Source of the DNA: Hippopus hippopus
Lineage: Eukaryota; Mollusca; Bivalvia; Cardiida; Cardiidae
DNA: 64,000 nucleotides
Assembly (NCBI GenBank): GCA_946811185.2
Contig: OX328108.1
Coordinates: 40,752,357 to 40,816,356 of the forward strand
Direction of reading: 5' to 3'
Position numbers and translations under genes: made by a program. This document shows positions 38,720 to 52,500 of this stretch, in pieces. Position 1 is the first letter of the stretch; the number at the start of each line of letters is the position of its first letter. Under the pieces are notes generated by a model. It saw only the letters and a list, made by a program, of their open reading frames with translations. It did no database searches and was not told the DNA's origin.

Positions 38720-41168
38720 GAAAAGACAATTCTTGAAGATCTGCAAAATTTCAAATTACAAGTCCTTTTTTTCTGGCAGTAACAGGTTTAACTCTTCACT
38801 CCAAGGTCCAATACTCCTTGCTGAAAGGATTCAGTCTGATACCCATCTCTACATCACATTGTCTTCCTGAAAATAGAAAGCAAAATTTATATTGATTTTA
38901 ACTCTTCTTTAAAACCCTTCAAGTGCCTTTAAAACAATAGTTGCCATTTGCAGTCAGTGAAGATCCAAGATCACATTGCATGTTTACTGCAGACTGACCT
39001 TGGATCTACACCAAACATCATGTTCATTTTATAAGTAGTTTCACAACTATGGTTACAGATAGATAGTTTCACAACTACAGTTACCTTTCCAGACAGTGAA
39101 GATCCAAGATCAGACTGCATGTTTACTGCAGACTGATCTGGGATCTAAGCTCACCACTATGCAGAGACATTCTCTCCGATAGCAGTTTTAAAATGGCAAT
39201 TTGTTGGCTTATTTTCCAAACAGAAAATCTCAATTTGTTTACTTCGCACTTGCAGGGTAAATGCTTTACCAGTATTTACAATGTAAACATACCTGTAAGC
39301 ACACAAAAATCAGTTGAGAAATAAAAGACTATGGTGCAACCGATAGTTTTACTGATTATTTCAAGCATATCACAGCAACAGCTCTTTCAAGTATGTCCTG
39401 GGTTACAACAGCACTAGGTTAGGACTCTGTAGTGTCTTGCTCAAGAACCCTCCATTTCAAAACCCCAACCCTACATCAAATCTGAAGTCTTACATTAATT
39501 TAACTATACCAGTTTGTAAAAAATCAAATCAATAATTGACCTTTCTGCCGATTTTGATTGACATGTCTTATCTGCCAATCAAAACGCTGCTCTGAGTGTC
39601 ATGTAAACAAAAAGGTTAGACACAATTTGTCATAACATGAGATAATTTGATTATCAAAACAGCAATTGTGTTATTGGTCAATAAAAATCTGTGAAATGGT
39701 GAAAAGGTGTAGTTACGGATTCTGCGACACTGATAATCGTTATCCAGTCAGTTAACAAATCTATATCTTCAAAACATTCCATTCCCTGGGAAAGTGTAAA
39801 CTGTGTAAAGAATGAATATGTAACATAAAGGCTGATGTTCTCTTAGACGTGTTGCACCTTTGTCTCATCATGTACTGTAACAGAACATGAGGTGATTATT
39901 GTGCACACGCGTCCGCGATCAGGTTATAAAACTTGTGCATTTTATACAGTGGGATTCTCCCATTTGCAATTTTGAAATCGATATCAATATATTTTTTATT
40001 TCAACTTCCTTTTGTACCACTGGAACTTCCTTTGTCGTTATACGCAAACCAGTTTGTTATATGACCACCCAATCTCATATTGTACTTTATTCATGTAACT
40101 GAGAGAAAATAAAGTATATTGTATTGTATTGTATTGTATTGAGACAGAATGCGGGGGGGAGGGGAGTTAAATTCGTCCCATTTTCAAAGCCAAAAACACA
40201 TCTCGAAAAATGTATTCGGTGGACAAAACTATGTAGAAGACCTCGTGAACAGCTTCATCCATCGTGGATCAATAAGAATCGTATGTACATGTATGTACAA
40301 AGGTATGTATAAATGTCATTTTAGGAAGTGCTTGCAAAACAAAAAACAGGCATAGAAAAATCCCATCTAAGAAAATTGCTGTTTCAATCGCCAACAAGGT
40401 CTGTTGGATAACTACCTCCCAAATTTATTTTGCTTAACCCTTTAATACAGACCCTCAGGAGGAGGGCTTTTGAAAACATTATGGGAAAAGGAGAAAATAC
40501 TGGTAACCAGAATACATGGATCCGTAGTAATAAGATAAGCCTACTTCCTCGTTAACTTTAGAGATGCTTTAACTAATTTACACAATGTTAAGTACAAAAA
40601 GTCCGTATTACGGGGGTGAAGGACAGTGCAATAGATTTACATGCTTCAGCAAAGTTTTGTACATCAATGAGAAAGAATGAAACACCTAAAAACTTAAACA
40701 TACCTCAGTTTTGCCAAAGAATAATGGAATTTAAGATGCTTATTGATTTTGTGAGGCTAGTTAAGTCATCTCAACATCATATTCAATAATAAATTACACC
40801 AAATAACATGCATATCAAATATTCATAGATTGTCTGATTGTTAATATCATTGACGGCTGTTTGTTTTGCACTTCGATGATATACTGAGACAAAGATGGTC
40901 AAGTGGATTAGAGCAGCAATTTTGGTTTGCAATCAAACACACATTCTATCAAATTTACAGTTTACCGACAAACCCTTTGAAATGGCAGATGTGCTAATCC
41001 ACTTAAATATGGCTAAATCAAAAGTTGATTTGATTAAGGTAAGTTGCCTTTTCAAATGAACTTCTAAAACAGAACAGAATAGAAGTAAGACCTTAAATCT
41101 ACTGTAAGTATGCTTAAAAATGTAAGTAGCAGATGGTTTAAATCCAAGACTAGGCTGCATACTATTTG
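38720..41168. other. intergenic, no gene seen
   Basis: Includes GATCAAGATCAGACTGCATG-type palindrome pieces at 38950-39150 and a (TATTG)n microsatellite at 40117-40141. Short ORFs carry no domain. Confidence 0.5.
40117..40141 (+). repeat. (TATTG)n microsatellite
   Basis: Five consecutive TATTG/GTATT units. Confidence 0.9.
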
Positions 41169-41450
41169 CAACCAGCCTGCATAGCTCAGTTGGTAGAGCA
41201 TAGGACTCGTGATCATGAGGGTGTAGGTTCGATTCCCACGGCTGGCCATCTAAAATTACTAATAGACTTTCGGATGAGACGTTAAACTGAGGTCCCATGC
41301 GCTATACACCGAGCACGTTAAAAAACCAGGTGTAACTTAGGATGGGTTTCGTCCTGTATCCGCACTATCCCCCGTAACAATACTAACGGCCTTCAGGGGG
41401 CGTCGCCTATATGGGAAACGGGTGGCGACGATAAATAAATGCAAATTCAA
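41169..41450 (+). mobile_element. tRNA-derived SINE, second family
   Basis: Head with TAGCTCAGTTGGTAGAGC and GGTTCGATTCCCAC, then an unrelated body (GATGAGACGTTAAACTGAGG, CCTTCAGGGGGCGTCGCC) and a tail of AATTCAA repeats. The anticodon and acceptor stems do not pair well, so it is not a working tRNA gene. Confidence 0.75.
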
Positions 41451-41631
41451 TTCAATACTATTTGCAATCTGATCTATATCTACACACTCAGCATATTCTT
41501 CACGCACCAAGGGTTAAAATTAATGCCAAACTGGAACATTCATGACATGTGCCACTTTTCCGATGTGTAGAGGTTGTATTTTAAACTTAAAATACTACTG
41601 CACCTCTCAGACTCAAACAGGTATAGAGGCA

Positions 41632-41816
41632 GACTTCCAGATAGAGGGAGTGATTCTAATTTCAAAATTGAAAATATTAAGTATTCTCCACTAAACCCTA
41701 TGTTATGGGTACTCATTAGAATCGTCTCATCGAGACAATTCTAATGAGTATCCACAACATAGGGATTGGAAGAGAAATAATGGATTTAGAATACCATCAC
41801 TCCCTCTTATCTGGAG
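41632..41816. repeat. 185-bp foldback element
   Basis: Outer arms CCAGATAGAGGGAGTGAT and ATCACTCCCTCTTATCTGG pair, as do inner arms CCCTATGTTATGGGTACTCA and TGAGTATCCACAACATAGGG around GTCTCATCGAGAC. Confidence 0.85.
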
Positions 41817-41833
41817 CTCTGTAGAGGTGTTAA

Positions 41834-42027
41834 TTAACTCTTAACCAGACAACAAAACATTAGATTCATGTATTTTGAAAACATTTGCTGTTGAAAAAAT
41901 TAACTGTTGCTCCAGTGATGAGATATGTTTTTGAAAGGGCAGAAAACAGCCAAAAAAAGAGAGAAATGTTTTCAAAAGTCTCCTTCTTCAAGGTCGATAA
42001 AGGACGGGACTGTGTGGTAAAGGGTTA
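41834..42027 (+). repeat. MITE family A, internally deleted
   Basis: TTAACTCTTAACCAGACAAC start and GTGTGGTAAAGGGTTAA end with the central palindrome lost. Confidence 0.6.
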
Positions 42028-45000
42028 AATTGTAAATCCTTTTCCTATATTGTTTACAGTCAAATTATGTTATATACTGACGAAATGTCTTAAAAGCTTA
42101 TGCCCCTTTTAGTAATTATACTCATACTCTTTATTAAAGCTTTAAAACACTTACAGTGTTTCTAGCCATAACATTACATACATGATGTAACAGATATCTT
42201 TTACAAAGGTCGATAGATCTAGTTTGAAAATTACAATAGACAAGGCATACTACATGCATTCTAAATATGTTCAACAGACTATTTTTTGAGGGGAAAAAAG
42301 TTAACCCTTTACCTCCGAAATAAGCGAAATAAAAAATTTCAAGCGGATAGTATAAACCCAAATGTTGCCATTTCAAAGTGATTTTGGGGAAAAAATATCT
42401 CCTTATTGGGCAGTGCAGGTCCAAAATCAGACCGCATGTTCTGTGCAGTCTGATTTTGATCTGCACTACCCAACGTATAGTCAGGCTCAACAGCGTCAGG
42501 CTTATCAGACAACAACAGAGAGCCAGATAAGCTGCGTATTTGCTCATTTTACGCAAGTTGGAATAGGAAATACACAACGAAACTTATTTTGAAGCGTATT
42601 AAATACGCAAATGCAGTCTAGGATATGCAATTCACCTGAATTTCAAGGCGTATTTTTTGTCTACAACCGAACTTGGGATCTTGATCGGCTTTATAGTCAC
42701 TGAAACGCTTACATATCACCTTCTGAATGAATTAAAACCTTTTATGTAACTTGGTTATATTTGTACTTGTTTCGGAGTTCGGTGCGGTATGGAATCGTGG
42801 AATCCCCGAAACCGTTTTATGAAAAAGGCAGTGTGTGCAATCACGTAAAGTGATAGTGAGTCGGACACCCTCACGCTATTTTTAGTAATTCTGTCTATAT
42901 TTGGTAACATATCGAAGCCTGGTTTTCGCTGGTACCTTTCTTGATATTCCCGAAAGCATATGAAAGCTTTCACAGCCAGAAATAAGCCTATTTGTAGGGG
43001 AAATATGTGTTTAAAAGAGGTTACCCCATAACGATAATGACTCGGACGAAATCGATAATGAGTCGGACATGCGTGATTTTGAGTCGGACGATAAGTGCTA
43101 CTACTATATTATACCTAACAAGTGGTCAAACCTTAATCAAACAATCCCGAGTTTCATCTATCCTGATATGGAATGCTGATAACTAACATTTTCTTCTTTT
43201 CTTTCAATGATTTCTACCCTTTCTCAGACAAACTTCACCATTTTTGCATATTCATCTTGTCGTCTGCAATTGCTTTGAAATAGGTCAAGTCCTAAACTTT
43301 GCCGTCTGTTAAAGCGTTAAAACGGAGACTATGACCTATTTAAAACTTGAACAGGTGAAAGAGCGAAGGTGAGACTGTCGTTAAAAATTTATTTTTGTAT
43401 CGAGTGGCCAACATCACTCGACTTTTTTGCCTCATCATATCAGTCTGCTTTTGGTTTCCAAAATAGACGGTGGTCAGTCAAAAGCTATTACTTTTCGCTA
43501 CTCGGGGTTGCGTTTGGAGAATTTATGCTTGATGTACTGACCAACGATGCAACTATAAAAATACGTTGAGTCGATCTTTATTTTCGTGAAGTCCTGCATT
43601 GCTGTCCAGAACGTAGGTCTCTAAAATGCGGACATTGGAAGCAATTATGAGACTGCGTAATAAATGCCTCTGATCTTTATATACCTTGTCCGTGTATTAT
43701 TTGACCTATTTTTGGAGAAAAAAACTTGGAGAATTCACTGAACCCAGTTTTAACATAGCGGATGGTACGGCGCAAATTCACATTCCAGGTTCAGTGCAAG
43801 TTCAGTCCAATTGCTCCAAGCCATCTGTAAAATGGCTTAAATGAGCCTAACAAGAAGTTGAGCGTACAGGCATCTTTCAAACGTTGTGATAAGAAAAAAA
43901 AAAAAAGGTTTAAAGATGCCCGTCTACAGCCGGTAAGCAAAAACGCTGTTAAATTTCAAACAATTTAGAATGGTACAGAAATCAGTCCTTTGTGTAAACA
44001 TGGATAAATTACTGACATATAATGGTGTACTTGAAAAAAAGAAACAGAAATTTGTATTAGAAACCGAACATTGGTCAGAAGAAAACTGGCTGACGATCGG
44101 AGCTGTAAACAATGGCGGTGCGTCACGGAAATTTATCTTTGGTTTCCGCCTAGAGTCGAATACGGTGTAATTTGCATATATAGGCCGCGACCTCCGTCTG
44201 AAAATCGAGGCTGCAACAGAGAAGTCTCCATTTTCCTTCGTTTACCTCATTAGACAAAGGGCGAAGGTCAAATATAGTCACGTGACAGAATGCATGATCA
44301 TCATACGAATCTATCCGAGTGTATAACGGACATATCGAAATCTTCGATTCAAAAACCAGAAACGACGAGTCTGTTTACATGGAAGGCATCAACCCAGCGA
44401 AATGCATTTTCTATCGACCGTAATCTAAGCAACCTTGCAACCGTGAGGCACAATATTTGGCATGAAGATATGAGAATGACTATAGTTTGATAAAATAAAG
44501 ACAAAATGAGTTAAAACTGGCTGAAAATGAGTATCAGGGCCTCTTTAAGCTACTATAATTGAATTTTCACATTACAAAAACGTTTTCACAATCATGTTAT
44601 GATCACATTGACCTTATCATCGAATTTCGTTTATTTCTTTTTAACTTTGTAATCTAGAAATAGTAGAAAGTTTGAAAATGGTGCCTGAGTTTAAATAATC
44701 TATAGAGCTAAAGTATTTTTCAAGTTTTAAAGTTTCAACTGTTTTAATCAAACCATTTGCAGGGAATTTTGAAAAATTCAATCAGCCAAAAACGTAAGAT
44801 TGATCATTTTGTTAATGGATCCTTACATTGTCATCCCGGACCATATTCTTATTACATTATTACAAGAGATTTTTCAGTTTTCTCGATAATGAATCATGCT
44901 CTTTAAGTGGAGGCTGACCCTACCAGTCTGAGCAGACAGACTTCCAGTTGTATAAAACTCGAACTGTGCATACCGACAAGGAAAACTTGCATTATATAAC

Positions 45001-48000
45001 GTTCTTGAATGACCTTTTTTGAAGAATGACATGTGCAAAGCAGACAGCAGTAGAACGAAGTAATAAGTGAACAGTTCAATTCACTGTACTAAAACTTATA
45101 TAGAAACTCAACTGAGCTTGATCGGGACATTTGAAAGGATGAATCAAGGGCGTAGCGTCCTCTACACACAATACGCACGTGCGTAGGAAAAAATTCCACG
45201 ACCAAAGTTGCAAGTCTCAATATCACATAGAGTCTACATGTACTGATTTTTCTGCAGATATACATGCGTTGTCAAACTAAAAAGATGCGCAAAAATGATG
45301 CAATGAAGGAATTCCTCTAGGCTTTTCAATAAATGGTGATGCTTCAGCTCCGTCCCCATTGGCATTTTGTGCCACACTGTGTATGAATATTCTAAACCTG
45401 GCTACGCCTATGTGAATCTTCCTTTGTGAAAAGGGTTAATGCATCTGCATGTAATAATTGTCCATGTCCTTGGGCCGATAATTTCAATAAAAAATCTAGA
45501 TAGAATTTCCATGGTAAATATGTAGAATACTTATGAAAATTAAAAGTTTTCTCCAACATTAGCCTGAGCAAACTGTCAGGGCTGACACTTGTCACAGAAT
45601 CATGAAGCCCACCTTTAAAGAGCGTGGTTCATATCCAATCACTTTTTATCAAAAAGTAAAAGATTACGTATTGGGCTTTTTAAAACACATCAAAGCGAAT
45701 TACTGATGGTATTTCATTTCATAATGTTTTCACCTGAAATGATTTTGAAACGGAAAAAGCTGTACACAAAACATGAATGAGCGGATTTGAATACAAGCAC
45801 AAGAAGTGCTCCACTGTAATTTTCATTATTGCGGGTAGTGCTTTGTCTATTGTATACAGGAACGAAAATGTTAAGGGATGATCTGTCAAGTTGTACTGTC
45901 CGGCTCAATATCAAATCAACACTTTTCTGTGTACGACTAAATATCAAATCAATGGGTATAGTAAATTGGAAAGTTTAGCATTTTCACATTGAAAAACCTT
46001 TCTGAAATGCTACTAAATATCAAGTAAACTGGAAATTCCCTTGTAATGATGTAATATGAGTGTTGTCCGAGTTGATTATCTATGTAAATGTCCAATAACA
46101 AAATTACCAATCTTACTTTTTTGGCTCATTGAAGCTTACAAAATTGACCGAAAACGGTGTTTATAAAAACGGGTTCCACTAACAGCGGAAATATGTCACA
46201 AAATTACAAACAACTTCTTCGCAGAGAATGAATAAAGACGTGTATTACAGAGTTCAATTTCTTATGTTTCGAGGCCCATACCAGGTGCGAATTTACATTC
46301 AAAAATGTCTGACTCTAGATCGTGTCCGACACTCTATCACTTTACCCTATATGTATGTGATTCACGCATAAAATAGAAAAATCACGAACAATTTTTCTCT
46401 GCTATACGTACCAGAACGTACAAAAAACTTGCCCTAAAAACAATGAAATTCATAGAACTTAGTAATTTCGGGGATAATTTGCACCGAAATGTTTACAAAC
46501 ACTCACTCTAGCTTAGGGCTTCCCGATTCTAAATATAGATACTGAACCGGAACGTTCTAAGGTTATCATATGATGTTATATTGTTCGTGTCCAAAATGTT
46601 GCGGCTCTGTTTTGATCGGTTTGCCAACTTTAACATTTTTGCCACTAGGATTGTAAAATAAAATAAAGCATTAACAAAGCCATTTGTTTTAGTGGACGAA
46701 TTAGGCTGCAATGTGATTATTTGCTGGCGAAAGATGGCTCAATTTAAATGACCTTTGTTCTTTTCAATAACAATAGAATGTCAGAGCTGTGGATCGGCAA
46801 CTAGATCTATCTTCCGAAATTGACAGTACGTGCTATTCAAACGCCCATGCGACCGAAAAGAGGGAAAAAGTTCATTCATGCCCTGTAATCCGATTTGTAG
46901 TGGTGGGCCAATGATTGACTATAGTCGAAAGTCAGTTGGTTTTGGCTTCCGATTGCGATAAGCTATTGAGAAATCCCAGAATCGATTGTAGTCGGTACCG
47001 AAGCTCGCTCGGTCGCTAAACGTGAATTCTGGTTTTTAGCGCTTGGTTTTGTGACTAATATTTATCACACTCTAGGATTCAACATAGTGATAACAAACAC
47101 GAAAATTGGCCGGAAAAATGAGAAAAAAATTTTTGTCCATGGATGTCTTGGCAAAACTTGACAACTCGACAAGTTTCTCATTTGATCCCTGAGCCCGGGT
47201 TTTGACGCTTGGAAATTTGAATTGACATGTCGTTGCCGCTGAAAAATATCTGCCTAATTGTCAATCTGACGCATGAAATTATGGTCCAGGAGCTTCATAT
47301 AACCTAGCTTGTATGCATCCAGCAGAAATATGGGCTAAACACGATCAGTATAAAATGCGAAGGACACGCGCGTGATCTAATGAAGCTGGCGAGTCATTTA
47401 TGAGAACCTAATAAAGGTGTTAATCCTCTTATCTTGTGTAAAGTGGCAGATTTTAAAGTTTCTGCTATTCAAAATGACTAACTGATGTCAAATCATGTGG
47501 TAATACTTCTCCAGAAATTAATTGACAAAAAAAATTGATCGCAAATAAAAACGTGAAAACCCATGACACTACAATGATTTGCGAGGAATCGTCCGATCAG
47601 AGGGACTTCAAACTATCTTCTCATCTTTAATAATGAATTTAAACAGTGAATTTACACAAATCTCTAAATAAAACAATAAGTGGAAGCTAAAATTCTGTCA
47701 TGACTGAAAAAAAATTGTTGTTTTATGAAATGAAAATATAGATCTAAAGCGGGGGGGGGGGGGGGTCGTCGTCTGCAAATGCTTGAAATATATCTGAATT
47801 TTTTAACTGGTTTGGAAATTAAAATTTAAAGATCAAAATAAATGATATTAAATAAAGCAAAAAAATAATGGTATTGTATTTCCATTGATTTTTAAAGTAC
47901 AAAACACAACATCTTTATAACGATTGTACAACCGATAGCTAGTTGGTTTACTCTTTTGATTACAAAGTGATAATCATTTGTAAATTTAAACTGATTGCCC

Positions 48001-48116
48001 AACACTACCGATTTGATAGATTTTTTTACAGGAATTGGACCAGTTCCATGGTATATCACTTACCTGCTTGTTTTAGCAAACATTAGAATTGATTTTGCCA
48101 AAAATGTTTGCACATT
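42028..48116. other. 6-kb intergenic stretch, no gene seen
   Basis: AT-rich. At 42360-42480 there is a GATCAGACTGCAC-type palindrome. GAGTCGGAC recurs at 42848, 43032 (variant), 43050 and 43080, and in inverse form near 46060-46340. Open frames near 43970-44500 have no domain I recognise. A poly-G run sits at about 47750-47765. Confidence 0.5.
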
Positions 48117-48250
48117 TTAGGAAAGGTTCCTAAAGTGTTTGAAGAGCTTTTAACTGTGAACATGTAGATCTATCTACAAAATCTTAGGAAAGGTTCCTAA
48201 AGTGTTTGAAGAGCTTTTAACTGTGAACATGTAGATCTATCTATAAAATC
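48117..48250 (+). repeat. 67-bp tandem duplication
   Basis: TTAGGAAAGGTTCCTAAAGT through AGATCTATCTA is present twice in a row with one difference (C/T). Confidence 0.9.
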
Positions 48251-48683
48251 TTGTTTGCGCATATCGCATGAAAACAGTCTTTCATTAAAAGTGTCCTGCT
48301 CAAAACTGATAAAAATAATAAAATGATTCTGTTACTTTTCAATCAATCTTACTAACTGGACAGTATCTATAATATGAGATAAAAATGATGTAATTGAAAC
48401 ATACTCCAGTTCCAAACTGAAATGAAACTTGGTTTTTACTCTACCATTAGAATTTCGTTGCTTAAAAATTCGCTTCTTAAGCAAAGTGGTTTTAATTTAC
48501 CCCTTTCATAAGCAAAATGATGCTTAAATATTCCTTGGCTCAAAAAATTATCTGGGGCACTGCAACAATAATGAAAATAAAACCGGAGCATTTTATTGAA
48601 CTATGAGCTGCTTCTTAATTTATTTGCGAACTATATATATTTTGAAAGGCTTTCATAAATAAATAAATAATCACTTTTTTCGA

Positions 48684-49361
48684 TTAAGACATCATTAACG
48701 AATAGAATTTGCCCTCAGATGGCCATCTGCAGAATTTTTTGCTAAGATATTTCTGACGTATTTGAGTGTACTTTGGGCAAACTAATAACAAGTGGTACTC
48801 GTTTTCGATCATTCTCATATTACAATGCGTACAAAGACGTTCTTCACAAGGGATATTATCGAACCTACCTCTCTCAATATTGAGATCATGGGATGATGTT
48901 CTGAATCTGTTAAGCGCAAATGTATCTTTAAAATTGATATTTATGTTGTTTTGGTAGAACTATGTGTAACCTAAACCATTTCGTTGTAAAATATCTTCAA
49001 TTATGTATGCCCAGTTACTCCCACTATATGTATAACCATTTTCACAATCATTTAGCAGAGACAAGTAGACCGTTTTAATGAGGGAGTTTTCTGGTTGCCT
49101 AAGGATATGGATCCAGTACCTTAACATACTGATCTTTCTACTTACAATAAGTGGCATTTGACCTGTTTTACCATATAAGGTTACTAGAGGTGTAGATCTC
49201 CTCACATTTAAGATTCTATGGATAAAATTAGAATGCAGAGCTTCTACGTCTTTTGCATCATGGCTACCCCATATTTCTGATGCAAAATTAAGAACAGATC
49301 CTTCTAGGGAATCAAAAAGAGAACATTTTTGCGATAAGGGTAAGTAAATATTTGAGTTCAA
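48684..49361 (-). pseudogene. non-LTR retrotransposon reverse-transcriptase C-terminal fragment
   Basis: The frame 49361-48960 (133 aa) contains SVLNFASEIWGSHDAKDVE and LHSNFIHRILNVRRST, typical of the region after the RT domain in CR1/Jockey-like LINEs. An in-frame TAG follows at 48960-48962, and the same frame then goes on to a natural TAA at 48684, passing a C-x2-C...H...C finger (RLCTHC, EYHLLLVCPKY) common at LINE ORF2 ends. The 5' part is missing. A 5'-truncated, dead copy with one nonsense change. Confidence 0.75.
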
Positions 49362-49363
49362 GT

Positions 49364-49589
49364 TTTAACCGTTTACCACGAAATCCCGAGAATTAACAAT
49401 CCTGAAGTAAAAGCCTTTTGAATACATTGTAGGAAAAGGAGAAAATGCTGGTAACCAGCATTTTCTCCTTTTCTTATAAAGTTTTCTATCCTTCCAAAAA
49501 CAAATTTTAAATTTTGAGTCACATTTGTCATCTGCAAATGCCTTCAGTTTCAACCAGTCTAAAATTCTGTCATTTGGTAAAGAATTAAC
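49364..49589 (-). repeat. MITE family A
   Basis: TTAACCGTTTACCACG start, GGTAAAGAATTAA end and the full GGAGAAAATGCTGGTAACC palindrome. Confidence 0.75.
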
Positions 49590-52500
49590 AGCATTTTTTT
49601 CTCTCTAGCTGTAAAGATGTACCTTTAAAATCATATGGCTGCAGTTCTCATCAAAATATATTCATAGACAAAAAGCCATTTTCCTTACTGTTAATAGAAT
49701 GTCCATGACAGACTGTATATGTGTATATATATATACGTGTGTCAAAAAATTTGGGAATTACTGATGACAGGACATTAGGCATATAGAAATGTTTGCAAAA
49801 TCAGTTATTTTTTGGTACACTTGTAGTAAAAATATGTGAACAGAAAGTTTGCGAATTTTTTGAATTTGTGAAATTGCAAGAATTTCCACATAGCAAAAAT
49901 TTCCACTTGTACAGTATTTACAGACAGCAGGGATACTATATGCCACCTGCATTTAACCCATTAGATTAACCACACAAATTTTTACGACCCTGTTGGAGAA
50001 GACTTTTAAGAAATTGTGGGTACTGGAGAAAATGCTGGCTCCTTTTCTCACAATGTTTTCTACCCTGTCAAAGAACTTCAGGTTATTCACATCACTGTTG
50101 AAATTGTTGTTTCCACTTGGACGAGTCTAGAATTTGTCGTTTGGTAAAGATTTCAAATGGCAAGAGCATCACTAGCACTTTGATTATTTAGAACAAAATT
50201 TGTAGAAGTAAATGTACCTCTGTCTAACATTCATCTTCAATCAGTCACAGATTTGACCCCATCTGGTGTATTACACTACTTCCAGCAGTATATCAGTAAT
50301 GCCATGGCAACAGCAAACTTGTTCATCTATTTTCTATGTTTCATCAAGCTTAGACTAGGGCTCTTCAATATCATTCCCCAGGGTACACCTATCAAAACCA
50401 TCACTGCAAGTGAGGAACAAACCCAGGACCTCTAAATAACAAATCTGGAAATATGTTCACACTGTCACCTGTAAGTAAATAAGATATATAACAGGAAATA
50501 AACCCTCTACTAAACAACAATTAACCTCTAAAGTGCCTTTCATGACTTTGTTGCCTTTGTGGCCTGTGTAGATCAAGATCAGGCTGCACAAAACATGCAG
50601 CCTGATCTTTGATCCACACTGTCCACTTTGCTGAAATACTGTAGACAAAAGCAAGCATGAAATTGCAACTATTTGGGCCATATTTCTAGGATGAAAATGT
50701 CTGATAGGTTTTTATCACATAACCTTCCTTGTTTTTAGTGTAATATATCAATTACAGATTTTCTTATCTTATACATGTTTGATATCACAATAATTACCGT
50801 GTGACCTCATTTTGTGCGTATTTCATAGTAGTGAATAGCTTTTATGAATATTACCACAGGTGCATCTATAGATGGTTTTGCATCTTCTGATCTATAATTT
50901 GTGAAATAGCATTATGTGTTAAAAAGAATCCAACATTCGTTGGCATTTGCAATAAAACTTTATTAAAGTCGTCAAGAAAAAATGTCATTAAGCTCAGCAA
51001 AGTACCCCTTAATAACATTTTCCCTAGACTCGTTTAATAATATCTTATCTCAAACCCCAACTCATGTCAGATCCTATAAATTCGGCACACTAAGGGGTTG
51101 ATGTTGTTACAGTTATTACAATAGAAAGAATTTGTAAACAGAATGCTGATCAAATGTGGGTTTGCTTCTTAAAGAGTCAAAAAAAAAAACAACTGCAGGA
51201 AAAAGAGAAAAAATAGTTATGATGATTGTTTTTTCCTTTTTTCCACAATATATTATTAACCCTTTACCACACAGTGTTCCCACTAGCTTTTTATTTCAAG
51301 GGTACACTTATCCCCTGAGGTGTAACACTGGGGGTAAGATTTCATATTAATTAGTGGGTATGACAATAATGGTTCCTAAGTAGAGGTAAAGCAATCCATA
51401 TTGATGATTTAGAGCAAAAATGTCCATTATATTAAGATATTTACGTAAATCTACTGCTTAAAGTCATTAAAAAGCTAAAAAGGTAGTCTGAAGTGACTCC
51501 GATTGGACAATGTCGAAGAGACATTTTGTTGTGTCATGGGTTTCTGTGTATTTTGCACTGATCAATTTTTCATGTCTGTTACTTTCTGGATAGGTATGCA
51601 TGATTTGAAAAAAGATTGTAAATAAGGGTAACAGGTAACTTCAAAACTTAACATTTTACATAAAATAAGCAAATAAATGCCTTTTTTGTCCATGTATTTT
51701 CTTACGTGAGGTCTCACGTGTAACCAATATTTGTTACATGAATTTCAATTCCATAACGTGATTTACGCAAGAATTTGCTCAAGTGGGAACACTGCCACAC
51801 AATCCCGAGTTTTAACAACCTTGAGGAAGAAGCCTTTTGAAAACATTGTGGGGAAAAGAGAAAATGCTGGTAACCAGCATTTTCTCCATTTCCAACACTT
51901 TTTTTCTTCCCTATTAAAGACAAATTCCATCGTTTAAGTCACAAACATATTGTCGTCTGCAAATGCTTTCAATGTTGCCTTGTGGTAAAGAGGAACATCC
52001 TCTTTCAAAGGGTCTTAAAACAGAGAACCACCTAATAAATGGAAATGAAGTTTCACTAGATTTGCACAAAGCACAACTTTTGAACATAACTATGGCAGCC
52101 TAAGTAAACATTCTGGAGAAATTTGTGGTCTTCATTCCACTACCCAATAAGTACATGTGACAAAAATGTATTTGATGTACCCTTCACCTTACGAGTCCAT
52201 GCTATCCTGAGACTTGAAATCATAACAGGGAGAGAAGAAACTGGCTTGCATTTTCTCCTTTCCCATAATGTGTTAAACTCTTTCAAAGACAAATTCCATC
52301 TTTTGAATCACAACTTTTCATCTAAAATTACTTTGAATGTGGATAAGTTTATGATTTATTTATGAAGAGCAATACTTCCAACCACCCATGGGACTCGGCT
52401 CACGTGATGAAGATGTGTTCACTTGCTACAGGAATTTTCAACTGTAACCTTCATTTGCTCACCTCAACCCTCAGGCTGGTAAGCGTAACTCATTGACTTT

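Noticed and set aside
41169..41245. tRNA gene
   Set aside because: A and B boxes are good, but anticodon and acceptor stems do not pair and a SINE body follows.
43970..44490. Possible host exons (66-aa frames)
   Set aside because: No domain, no supporting splice pattern, overlapping frames.
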